Below, piece after piece: positions 43,890 to 50,526 of a DNA stretch of 50,526 nt. Source of the DNA: Mycobacterium sp. E183 (GTDB taxonomy: Bacteria; Actinomycetota; Actinomycetes; Mycobacteriales; Mycobacteriaceae); the NCBI RefSeq assembly GCF_001667735.1, contig NZ_LZJN01000053.1, positions 1-50,526 of the forward strand, read 5' to 3'. The translations under genes were made by a program, and so were the position numbers. The notes under the pieces are model-generated. The model worked only from the letters and a program-made list of their open reading frames with translations. It did not search any database and was not told where the DNA came from. The stretch's first letter is position 1. Every line of letters starts with the position of its first letter.

Positions 43890-45845
43890 GTGGCGATCTT
43901 CGGTCGGATGACGGCGCGCCAGCGCCTCCGGAGAGCTACCCGGGAATCACTGGCGATGCCGGCTTTCAGCTCTCCCATCGATTGCACCCCATGGGTGATC
44001 GGTGGACTTTGGCCTGCCGAACTGTCGACGGTGACGGCCGAAAACGCCACGCTCGCAGAGTATCTCAAAGCCGACCTGCAGCGGATCGCCGAAAGCGCGA
44101 ACGAGCAGCTGAAGATGATCAAGCGCGCGGGCTTGGCCGACCTGTCCCGCCAGGCGGAAGAAGCCCGCGTGATCGATGAAGCGCGCGGCCGCGCCGTGCG
44201 GCGAGTCGAGTCGACGATGCGCCAGCTGCACGCGGCGAAGAGCGGAGTGAGCGCCGGATATCCCCGCAGGCAGCTCGCCGAACCGTCGCCACCGGACATG
44301 ACGCAGACCCGAATCCTTCCCGCGGTCAGCGGCGCCAGACCTTCCGAAGCGCCCACCAGGACGACGAGTAGGCCGCGCTGGCAGGTCGACAAGCCGGCTC
44401 CCATGGTGCCGGACCCCGGTGCGGTCGAGCCGGGGCCGCAACCGGAAACCACTGCACAAGAGGTCGCTGCGGAGGTTGCCACCACCCCGAAAACGCCGGA
44501 TATGGACGAAACGCAGGTCATTCCGAGCGTGACTGACGTGAAGCACATCGTCGAAGCGCCGGCCGATCGCGCAGAGCCCGGCCGGGAGCCCGTCGCCGAC
44601 GGTCGTCGCCAGGTGGAGGTGCAGGAGCCGGCGCCGGAGCGGGATGAACCGGATTCGGCGGTGGACACCGACGCCGCGGTGACCGCGATCGAGGAGACGC
44701 AGATCATTCCCGCGATCACCGAAGTCGAGCAGGTCGCTGACCAGCCGGTCGAGAGCGTGCCTGCGGCGGACTGGGAGCGCCCACCCTTGCTCGATGAGCC
44801 GGTTCGCCCCCATTTCGAGAAGGACGAATCAGCGTTCGATGAGGACGAATCAGCGTTCGCCTCGACGGAGGAGACGCAGGTCATTCCCGCGTTGACCGAG
44901 GTCGGTCCGGTCGTCGAGCCGCCGGTCGCGACCCCGGCGGCCGAGTGGGAGCCGGTTTCCAACGGCCGCCACCATGTCGACGAGGAGGCGGCGCCGGGCC
45001 CGGAGGCGCTGCCGGCTGAGGAGGCGGAGCCCGCCGACGCCGCACCGGCGGCTTCGATGGAGGAGACCCAGGTTATCCCGGCGATCACCGAGTCCCACCC
45101 TGTCGTCGACGAGCCGACGGACAGCGGTCGCCATCACGCTATCGTCGACGAACCCGTCGCTGCGCGGGATGAACCGGAGCCCACCCACCTATCTCGCGAA
45201 AAAAGTTTCACTACAACGGGTTTCGATGCAGAGCGGCTGAATCGACTGCTTGAGTTCGTGGTCCGCCAAGAGCCGCGGCTGAATTGGGCGGTGGGCGACC
45301 TTCCGGACGGCGCGACCGTTCTGGTAACCGATCTGGCCCACGGCTGGATACCGGCGGGCATCAACCTTCCGGCCGGCGTGCGGCTGTTGGGGCCCGAGCG
45401 TCGCACCGGCAGGGTCGCCGCGTTGATCGGCGACGCTGCGCGCGTCGTGACCTACGCTCCCGGTGATTCGCTGCGCCGCTCGGCGGACTTCGCGACGACG
45501 AAGTCGTCGGTCGAGCCGCGGGAGCTGCCCGCGATCGAGGACCTGGGCAGAGTGCTGAGCGAGACCACCCGCCGGTTCGACGGACTCCCCCGCATTGTGC
45601 AGAGGCTCGCGGATGCTGCTGCGGCCGAAGCCGTCATCATCGACCAGGAGGTCGACGTGCTGCGGGTGCACCTCGATACGGCGCGCTATCAGCTCCTGGT
45701 CCAGTATCCGGCCGTGAACCCGGCACTCCTGCTGAAGTGTTTGCTGATGGCCGCAACCGAAGGCCTCGCGAGTGGAGACCCGGTTTCGGCGAACTACCAC
45801 CTCTCCTGGTATCGGAAACTCGTCGCCCAGGTACCGGGCGCGTAG
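43890..45845 (+). CDS. ESX-associated repeat protein with TQVIP phosphothreonine-like motifs (Rv0029-type ends)
   Basis: A 651-residue protein in three parts. Residues 1-130 form a helical N-terminal domain (PIDCTPWVIGGLWPAEL; long Ala/Arg helices). Residues 135-430 are acidic, Pro-rich and repetitive: Thr140, Thr208, Thr270, Thr329 and Thr393 each sit in (E/T)-Q-rich motifs TRILP, TQVIP, TQIIP, TQVIP, TQVIP, spaced 59-68 residues. Residues 440-651 form a compact C-terminal domain (LNWAVGDLPDGATVLVTDLAHGWIP). N- and C-terminal parts resemble Rv0029 (365 residues; DUF5632/DUF5631 type, from memory), so the repeat region accounts for most of the extra length. GTG 43890 or ATG 43908 may start it. 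Function unknown. Confidence 0.8.
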   Translation: MAIFGRMTARQRLRRATRESLAMPAFSSPIDCTPWVIGGLWPAELSTVTAENATLAEYLKADLQRIAESANEQLKMIKRAGLADLSRQAEEARVIDEARGRAVRRVESTMRQLHAAKSGVSAGYPRRQLAEPSPPDMTQTRILPAVSGARPSEAPTRTTSRPRWQVDKPAPMVPDPGAVEPGPQPETTAQEVAAEVATTPKTPDMDETQVIPSVTDVKHIVEAPADRAEPGREPVADGRRQVEVQEPAPERDEPDSAVDTDAAVTAIEETQIIPAITEVEQVADQPVESVPAADWERPPLLDEPVRPHFEKDESAFDEDESAFASTEETQVIPALTEVGPVVEPPVATPAAEWEPVSNGRHHVDEEAAPGPEALPAEEAEPADAAPAASMEETQVIPAITESHPVVDEPTDSGRHHAIVDEPVAARDEPEPTHLSREKSFTTTGFDAERLNRLLEFVVRQEPRLNWAVGDLPDGATVLVTDLAHGWIPAGINLPAGVRLLGPERRTGRVAALIGDAARVVTYAPGDSLRRSADFATTKSSVEPRELPAIEDLGRVLSETTRRFDGLPRIVQRLADAAAAEAVIIDQEVDVLRVHLDTARYQLLVQYPAVNPALLLKCLLMAATEGLASGDPVSANYHLSWYRKLVAQVPGA

Positions 45846-45912
45846 CTCCGACGCGACGCGCTTTCGTGGCCTGCGAGTTTGAATTGACGCTGGTTGGAGG
45901 GGTCGACATACT

Positions 45913-46236
45913 GTGATCGTGTCGGATTCGGGCGGTCGCGCGAATCTCAGCGACAAGGATCTCGTCGAATCAGTTCTCCGCGAATTGAGCGCCGCGGCCG
46001 ACAAGTGGGAAGCCCTCGTGGCCCAGGCTGAGGCGGTCACCTACAGCGTCGATCTCGGTGATATCTATGCGGTGGCCAACTCTGATGGCCGGCTGCTCAA
46101 GCTGACTCTGCACCCGGGCGTGATGACGGGCTATGCGCACGGTGAGCTGGCGGACCGGCTGAACCTTGCTATCTCGGCGCTGCGCGAAGAGGCCGAGGCC
46201 GAGAACCGGGCGAGTTACGGCGGCCCGCTGCACTAG
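45913..46236 (+). CDS. YbaB/EspL-like protein (Rv0030 homologue)
   Basis: A 107-residue protein (Rv0030 109). The pattern YSVDLGDIYAVANSDGRLLKLTLHP followed by a helix (ELADRLNLAISALREEAEAENR) matches the YbaB/EbfC fold used by ESX-accessory EspL. YbaB proteins bind DNA or act as small dimers; in ESX loci they may stabilise Esp proteins. GTG 45913 has GGAGG at about 45897-45901. The TAG stop lies in the first 56-bp repeat unit downstream. Confidence 0.82.
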   Translation: MIVSDSGGRANLSDKDLVESVLRELSAAADKWEALVAQAEAVTYSVDLGDIYAVANSDGRLLKLTLHPGVMTGYAHGELADRLNLAISALREEAEAENRASYGGPLH

Positions 46237-46368
46237 CCGCGCTCATCGACCGGCGCTTGGCTGGGATGGGCGCCGGCTCTCTTCGCGCGTAGCCGCGCTC
46301 ATCGACCGGCGCTTGGTTGGGATGGGCGCCGGCTCTCTTCGCGCGTAGCCGCGCTCATCGACCGGCGC
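46234..46368. repeat. 56-bp tandem repeat (two full copies plus 23 bp), MIRU-like
   Basis: Copies at 46234-46289 and 46290-46345 differ by one base (GGCT versus GGTT), and the first 23 bp of a third copy occupy 46346-46368. Each copy starts with TAG and contains TCATCGACCGG; the first TAG is the stop of the plus-strand gene, and the TCA of the third copy (46355-46357) is the stop of the minus-strand gene. CCGGCGC and GCGCCGG in each copy can pair into a hairpin, so the array may also act as a bidirectional terminator. Confidence 0.85.
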
Positions 46369-47131
46369 CGGGCGGGCCCGCGAAGGCTTGCGCGATCTCC
46401 AGCCAACGCTGGGCGTCGGGCCCGTCGGCAGTGATGTCGAGGGCGCTGAGCGGGCGCCGCTGGGTGACCAAGAAGCAGAAGTCTTCCGCCGAACCGGTGA
46501 CCCGCTGCGTCGCGTCAGGCGGCCCCCAGGTCCAGGTGTCCCCACCGGGTCCGCGCAGTTCGACCAGGAAGGGCTCGGCCGGGGCGGGCAGATTGTTGAC
46601 GGAGAAGGCGTAGTCGCGGGTGCGCACCCCCAGGTGAGCAATCGACCGCAACCGATCGGTCGCGGCCCGCTTGATCCCCAGCGCATCGGCAACGTCCAGT
46701 CCGTGAGCCCACGTCTCCATCAGCCGAGCGGTAGCCATCGAGGCCGCGCTCATCGGCGGCCCGAACCAGGGAAGTTTGCGTCCGGCGGGAACCGTCAGGA
46801 GCTCCTCATGCAGCCGGCCCCGGGTGGCCCGCCAGTCGGCGAGCAGTTCGGCCGGCGGTAGAGCTGCCAATTCCTCGGCGCCCGCGTCGACGAAGCCCGT
46901 CGGGTCGGCGGCCGCGGCCCGGAGCGCGTCGGCGAACCCCGCCTCGTCGGTGACCGAGGTCAGCGCGACCCGGTCGGTCCACAACAGGTGGCCGACCTGG
47001 TGGGCGATCGACCATCCCGGCGCGGGCGTCGGGTCGGCCCAGCGGTCGGCCGGCAGCGGCGCGACCAGGGCATCGAGGTCGTGGCTCTCGGCGCGAAGGT
47101 CGGCCACGATCGATTCGGGACCCGCCATCAT
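46355..47131 (-). CDS. Maleylpyruvate isomerase/mycothiol-dependent-fold protein, TIGR03084 type (Rv0036c homologue)
   Basis: A 258-residue DinB/MDMPI-fold protein. The metal-binding histidine pattern is seen in [14 protein letters not shown] and [20 protein letters not shown], so a mononuclear metal site with a mycothiol-dependent reaction is plausible. The C-terminal domain ([15 protein letters not shown]...) is typical of the TIGR03084 subgroup. The substrate is unknown. ATG 47131 overlaps the transporter stop by 4 bp. Its last codons run into the third repeat unit. Confidence 0.88.
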   Translation of the reverse strand: MMAGPESIVADLRAESHDLDALVAPLPADRWADPTPAPGWSIAHQVGHLLWTDRVALTSVTDEAGFADALRAAAADPTGFVDAGAEELAALPPAELLADWRATRGRLHEELLTVPAGRKLPWFGPPMSAASMATARLMETWAHGLDVADALGIKRAATDRLRSIAHLGVRTRDYAFSVNNLPAPAEPFLVELRGPGGDTWTWGPPDATQRVTGSAEDFCFLVTQRRPLSALDITADGPDAQRWLEIAQAFAGPPGAGR

Positions 47132-48447
47132 TGCCTCCGCTCGTCGGTCGCCCCCGCCGGGGAACGATTATTCGCCTGATCGCCGCGCCGGCCCAGGAAA
47201 CTGTGCATGGCCAGCCCGGCCAGGTAGAGCCCCGAGCCGAACAAGGCGAATGCGGGCGCATGCCCGTCGGCGGGAATCAGCGCCGCGGCCACCGTGATGG
47301 AGGCGATGAACGCGACCCAGAACAGCGCGTCCTGCACCGCGAAGACGTGTCCACGCAGGGCGTCATCGACGTCCATCTGCATCGCAGAGTCGGCGCACAG
47401 TTTGACCACCTGCCCGGTCACACCGAGAAAGAACCCGCACACCGCCATCACCGGCAGCAGTAATCCCGCTCCCGCCACCTCGATGCCCGCCGACGCCGCA
47501 AGCGCACCGTTCACCGTCGCGTAGCGGCCCCAGCGCCGGACCGCCGGCGGAGTGAGCACGTTGGCCAGGAACGCCCCGAGGCCGGCGGCACCGAAAAACA
47601 CCAGCGCGGTGCCCAATCCCCCGGCCTGCGGGTCTCTCATGTGGTGGACCAGCAGCAAGACCAGCAGCGAATTGATGCCGATCACCATGCGGTGGGCGGC
47701 CAATCCGGACAGGGTGGCGGCCACCGTGGGCCGCTGCGCCACCGTGCGCGCGCCGTGCAACCAGCCAGTGATCACTGCGTAGAAAACCGGTCCGTGGATT
47801 GCCCTCTTGGTGTCGTCCGGGCCCAGCACGCGGGCGCCGAATCGCAAGGTCAGGAGCAAGGCGGTCGCGACGGGGACGCCGGTGAGAAAGATGATCGCCG
47901 AGGCGCCTTTGTCCCCGGCGCCGAACACGAACCGGGGCACGAGCATGAAGTTCGCGCCGATGAAGGCGGCGATCGCCCCCGACGCGTTGGCCACGGCGTT
48001 CATCGTCACCACCTGTTCGCGCGGCACGACGTGCGGCAGGGAAGCCGACAGCCCGGAGCCGACGAATCGGGCCAAGCCGTTGGCAAACAACGCGCCCAAC
48101 AGCAGCGGCAGGTCGCCTGCTCTGACCGCCAGGATCGTGCCGATCGCGGCGATGAGGACGAGGCGGCCGGCGTTGGCGCCGACGATCACCAGCCGCCGGT
48201 CCCAACGGTCCATCAGCGCGCCGGCGAACGGACCCAACAACGAGTAGGGCAGGAACAGCACCGTGAACGCCCGCGCGATCGCCATGGGATCGGCGGCTCG
48301 GTCGGGATTGAACAACAACGCGCCGGCCAGACCCGCCTGAAACAGCCCATCGCCGAATTGACTCGCCATGCGCACTTGCAGCAACCGCCAGAAGTCCGGC
48401 AAACCGCGCACCGACCGCCAGATTTCGGCGGGTGCGCTTGAGTGCAT
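47128..48447 (-). CDS. Major facilitator superfamily transporter (Rv0037c homologue)
   Basis: About 439 residues with some 12 transmembrane helices. The MFS signature between helices 2 and 3 appears as [21 protein letters not shown]. Family position suggests an efflux-type permease; no substrate can be inferred. ATG 48447 is preferred ([19 protein letters not shown]); a GTG at 48477 would add ten residues. It is the first gene of a two-gene overlap with the Rv0036c homologue, divergent from the YqgE/AlgH gene. Confidence 0.88.
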   Translation of the reverse strand: MHSSAPAEIWRSVRGLPDFWRLLQVRMASQFGDGLFQAGLAGALLFNPDRAADPMAIARAFTVLFLPYSLLGPFAGALMDRWDRRLVIVGANAGRLVLIAAIGTILAVRAGDLPLLLGALFANGLARFVGSGLSASLPHVVPREQVVTMNAVANASGAIAAFIGANFMLVPRFVFGAGDKGASAIIFLTGVPVATALLLTLRFGARVLGPDDTKRAIHGPVFYAVITGWLHGARTVAQRPTVAATLSGLAAHRMVIGINSLLVLLLVHHMRDPQAGGLGTALVFFGAAGLGAFLANVLTPPAVRRWGRYATVNGALAASAGIEVAGAGLLLPVMAVCGFFLGVTGQVVKLCADSAMQMDVDDALRGHVFAVQDALFWVAFIASITVAAALIPADGHAPAFALFGSGLYLAGLAMHSFLGRRGDQANNRSPAGATDERRQ

Positions 48448-48587
48448 CCGGGATTGGATCACAAAACCGACTTCCACGATTAGGGTCTAGCAAGCTCGTC
48501 ACGGCCCGAGCTGACTTACCAACAGTACAAATATTTGCGTCCCGCGCTTGATTCCCCCGGGCGGCAAGTGCTGGATGCGATGATGGT

Positions 48588-49196
48588 GTGGTGCCGCCGC
48601 CCGAGGATCCAGAGGACTATGTCGCGCCGGCCGCGCAGCGGGTGCGGGCGGGGACCTTGTTGCTTGCCAACACCGATCTTTTCGAGCCGACGTTCCGGCG
48701 CAGCGTCATCTACATCGTCGAGCACAACGACGGCGGCACCCTGGGAGTAGTGCTCAACCGCGCCAGCGAAACGGCGGTGTACAACGTGCTGCCGCAGTGG
48801 ACCAAATTGGCCGCCAAGCCGAAAACGATGTTCATCGGCGGCCCGGTGAAGCGCGACGCGGCCCTCTGCCTGGCGACGCTGCGGGTCGGTGCCGACCCCC
48901 AGGGTGTGGCCGGCCTGCGGCACGTGGCCGGCCGGGTGGTGATGGTCGATCTCGACGCCGACCCCGACACGATTGCGCCCGTGGTGGAGGGGGTGCGAAT
49001 CTTCGCCGGCTACTCCGGCTGGACCATCGGTCAGCTGGAAGGCGAGATTGAACGCGACGACTGGATTGTCTTGTCGGCGTTGCCATCTGACGTTCTCGTT
49101 GGGGCGAGGTCCGATCTGTGGGGGCAGGTGCTGCGTCGCCAGCCGCTGCCGCTGTCATTGCTGGCGACCCATCCGATCGACCTCAGCCGCAACTAA
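48588..49196 (+). CDS. YqgE/AlgH family protein (Rv0038 homologue)
   Basis: A 202-residue protein, the same length as Rv0038. Family signatures are AGTLLLANTDLFEPTFRRSVIYIVEHNDGG, GVVLNR, FIGGPV and GYSGWTIGQLEGEIERDDWI. The family was once called AlgH or transcriptional regulator, but biochemical function is unknown. The GTG 48588 is followed by another GTG codon, so the start may be one codon later. Confidence 0.93.
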   Translation: MVPPPEDPEDYVAPAAQRVRAGTLLLANTDLFEPTFRRSVIYIVEHNDGGTLGVVLNRASETAVYNVLPQWTKLAAKPKTMFIGGPVKRDAALCLATLRVGADPQGVAGLRHVAGRVVMVDLDADPDTIAPVVEGVRIFAGYSGWTIGQLEGEIERDDWIVLSALPSDVLVGARSDLWGQVLRRQPLPLSLLATHPIDLSRN

Positions 49197-49231
49197 CGCC
49201 ACTCCCCCACGCCCGGGGGGTCCGCGCTAGC

Positions 49232-49573
49232 TCAGTGGCAGGACTGCGTGCAGCCGGAGCAGGTACCGGTGCACGTCGGCGCCGCCGCTTCCTGCTGGAG
49301 CGCGAAGCGCGCGCTTTGCCACGACCCGGCGGCCAGCGTTCCGAAGGCGCCGGCTACGCAGACGATCACCACCACCAGCGCGGTGTGCGGCGGGGCCGCC
49401 AGCGCCACCACCCCGCCGGCGGCCAGCATGATCGCCGCCGCCAGTTGCGCGGGGGCCACCGATCGCAACGCCAACGCGGTGGGATCGACATGTTGGCCGC
49501 GCGCGAGCGACCACGTTCCGAACCCGGCCGAAGCCACCGCCGCGCATAAGCACAGCACCCCCGCAATCAGCAT
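49232..49573 (-). CDS. Small membrane protein with Cys-rich C-terminus (Rv0039c homologue)
   Basis: A 113-residue protein (Rv0039c 115). Three hydrophobic segments (about 1-22, 40-60, 63-82) are followed by a short helix and a tail CTGTCSGCTQSCH at the C-terminus. The four cysteines in a C-x3-C-x2-C-x3-C pattern plus His could bind a metal or form disulfides. Function unknown. Convergent with the YqgE gene, 35 bp apart. Confidence 0.82.
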   Translation of the reverse strand: MLIAGVLCLCAAVASAGFGTWSLARGQHVDPTALALRSVAPAQLAAAIMLAAGGVVALAAPPHTALVVVIVCVAGAFGTLAAGSWQSARFALQQEAAAPTCTGTCSGCTQSCH

Positions 49574-49638
49574 GGCCTCACAATACGAGCCCGGCCGCCG
49601 GTTCGCTCAGCGGGCTCCAGCGGTGCCGCGGGACCGCC

Positions 49639-50526
49639 CTAGTGCTGCAGAAACGAGAAGTTCGGCAGTGGGGGCAGGCCGGGGACCAGCGTCAACAGGT
49701 TCGGCATGGGCTGGCGGCTGGGCACGGGTCCCTGTACCGGCAGGCCCGTCGGAGCCGTCGCCGATGTCTGCCGCAGCGGAGCCGCGGCGGGCGCCTGCCC
49801 GAGCGGCGGGGTCGCCGGAACCTGCGCCACCGGAGCGGTCGCCGGAACCTGCGCCACCGGAGCGGTAGCCGGTACCTGCGCGACCGGGGGCACCTGCGCG
49901 GCCGGGACCGGGGCCGGGGCCAGCCCGACCGGCGAGGCTGCCGGGGTCTGGACCGGCGCGGGAACGGGAGCGCCGGGAACGGTCACCCGGAAGCCGTTGA
50001 CGATGGCGTCGGTGGCGGGCGCGTCGGCGACGGCCACCGCACGGTCGGTGGTCACGGCGAGCGACACCAGGTACTTGTCGTTCCCGGAGGTGGCGATGAC
50101 ATGGCGCCGGGAGGTGTTCAGCAGCATGTCGCCGTCGCGGTACGTGCCTTCGACGATCGACGACGGGAAGCCGCCGAAATCGGCCATCGAGGCGTTGGTC
50201 GGTTGCCAGGCCAGGAGTTTCTGGCTGTCGACGTAGCCGTGGCTGATCGCCTCGCGGGGGTCGAAGTTGCCGACCAGCTTGTACACCACCACCTGTGCAT
50301 TCGAGGTGTAGATGCTGCTGCCTTGCCGGTCGGCGATCACCGCGAACGCGTCGGGCACGTTGGGGTCGGGCACCTGGGTCCAGCGGGCCGGCACCGGCAG
50401 GGTGATGTCGAGCGCCTTGAGCCCCTCGGGCTTCTGCGCCTCGAGCTTGACTCCCTTCGACTGGAGGTAGTCACGGATCGTTCCGGAGGCGGCCGGGCTC
50501 GTATTGTGAGGCCATGCTGATTGCGG
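49639..50526 (-). CDS. mtc28: Proline-rich secreted antigen MTC28-like (Rv0040c homologue), N-terminus beyond the window
   Basis: A 295-residue C-terminal part of the MTC28 proline-rich 28-kDa antigen; the frame remains open to the window edge, so the signal peptide is missing here. The globular domain ([37 protein letters not shown], then the [25 protein letters not shown] region) matches the known antigen. Downstream comes a Pro/Ala/Val-rich tail with PVAQVPATA repeats and a final [21 protein letters not shown]. The family is exported and immunogenic; the role is unknown. The tail is longer and more repetitive than in M. tuberculosis. Confidence 0.9.
   Translation of the reverse strand, partial: PQSAWPHNTSPAASGTIRDYLQSKGVKLEAQKPEGLKALDITLPVPARWTQVPDPNVPDAFAVIADRQGSSIYTSNAQVVVYKLVGNFDPREAISHGYVDSQKLLAWQPTNASMADFGGFPSSIVEGTYRDGDMLLNTSRRHVIATSGNDKYLVSLAVTTDRAVAVADAPATDAIVNGFRVTVPGAPVPAPVQTPAASPVGLAPAPVPAAQVPPVAQVPATAPVAQVPATAPVAQVPATPPLGQAPAAAPLRQTSATAPTGLPVQGPVPSRQPMPNLLTLVPGLPPLPNFSFLQH
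49811..49890 (-). repeat. 27-bp direct repeats in the MTC28 tail
   Basis: Two identical 27-bp copies (49811-49837, 49838-49864) and a degenerate third (49865-49890) encode the nine-residue unit PVAQVPATA, in frame. Copy number may vary between strains. Confidence 0.8.

Noticed and set aside
43675..43911. 78-codon plus-strand frame after the EspH-like gene
   Set aside because: Composition is Arg/Pro/His-rich shadow coding and it overlaps the start of the repeat protein; the minus-strand 47-codon frame is more protein-like.

Overview
The window is a piece of a high-GC actinobacterial chromosome, almost certainly a slow-growing Mycobacterium outside the M. tuberculosis complex, just downstream of the origin region. 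It opens inside gyrA and follows the backbone known from M. tuberculosis: gyrA, DUF3566 protein, tRNA-Ile, tRNA-Ala, cwsA, ppiA, a PH-domain protein, crgA, a DUF881 protein, trpG/pabA, pknB-pknA-pbpA-rodA-pstP-fhaB-fhaA, tRNA-Leu, whiB5, homologues of Rv0023 to Rv0030, then Rv0036c to Rv0040c. Genus-level assignment rests on this order and on protein similarity recalled from memory, not on a database search.

Two places depart from that backbone. (1) About 17 kb lies between tRNA-Ala and cwsA (roughly 1.9-19.05 kb). It holds a glycolipid-type cluster: a Pks5/Mas-like iterative polyketide synthase, a PapA acyltransferase, a family 1 glycosyltransferase and a Sap/GAP-like membrane protein on the plus strand, then a RgpF-like protein and a fatty acyl-AMP ligase on the minus strand, and a methyltransferase on the plus strand. 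It is followed by a zinc-ribbon/class III cyclase/ATPase regulator. The content resembles lipooligosaccharide and acyl-trehalose loci but no MmpL transporter is present. (2) About 6 kb lies between tRNA-Leu and whiB5. It starts with an ESX-type polymorphic toxin and two paralogous 144-residue putative immunity proteins, in visibly AT-richer DNA, followed by GNAT, pirin and acyl-CoA dehydrogenase genes.

The central block (22.6-32.5 kb) is the mycobacterial cell-shape and Ser/Thr phosphorylation operon. From fhaB to pknB each stop codon overlaps the next start by 4 bp. PknA and PknB phosphorylate division and wall-synthesis proteins, PstP reverses this, FhaA and FhaB read phosphothreonine, and PbpA and RodA build septal or elongation peptidoglycan. 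CwsA and CrgA, encoded nearby, belong to the same division network.

The 39.5-46.2 kb block is an ESX-accessory-like operon: a helix-turn-helix regulator, an NlpC/P60 hydrolase, two DUF4226-like proteins, EspC-like and EspH-like small proteins, a 651-residue repeat protein and a YbaB-like protein. The repeat protein carries five regularly spaced T-x-x-(I/L)-P motifs that look like phosphothreonine docking sites for FHA domains. The Rv0031-Rv0035 segment is absent; instead a 56-bp tandem repeat separates the YbaB-like gene from the Rv0036c homologue.

The strongest candidates for undescribed biology are the toxin/double-immunity module with its leader ORF, the TQVIP repeat protein beside the kinase and FHA genes, the MmpL-less glycolipid cluster, and two small proteins: one between the tRNA genes, one antisense within the ESX-like operon.
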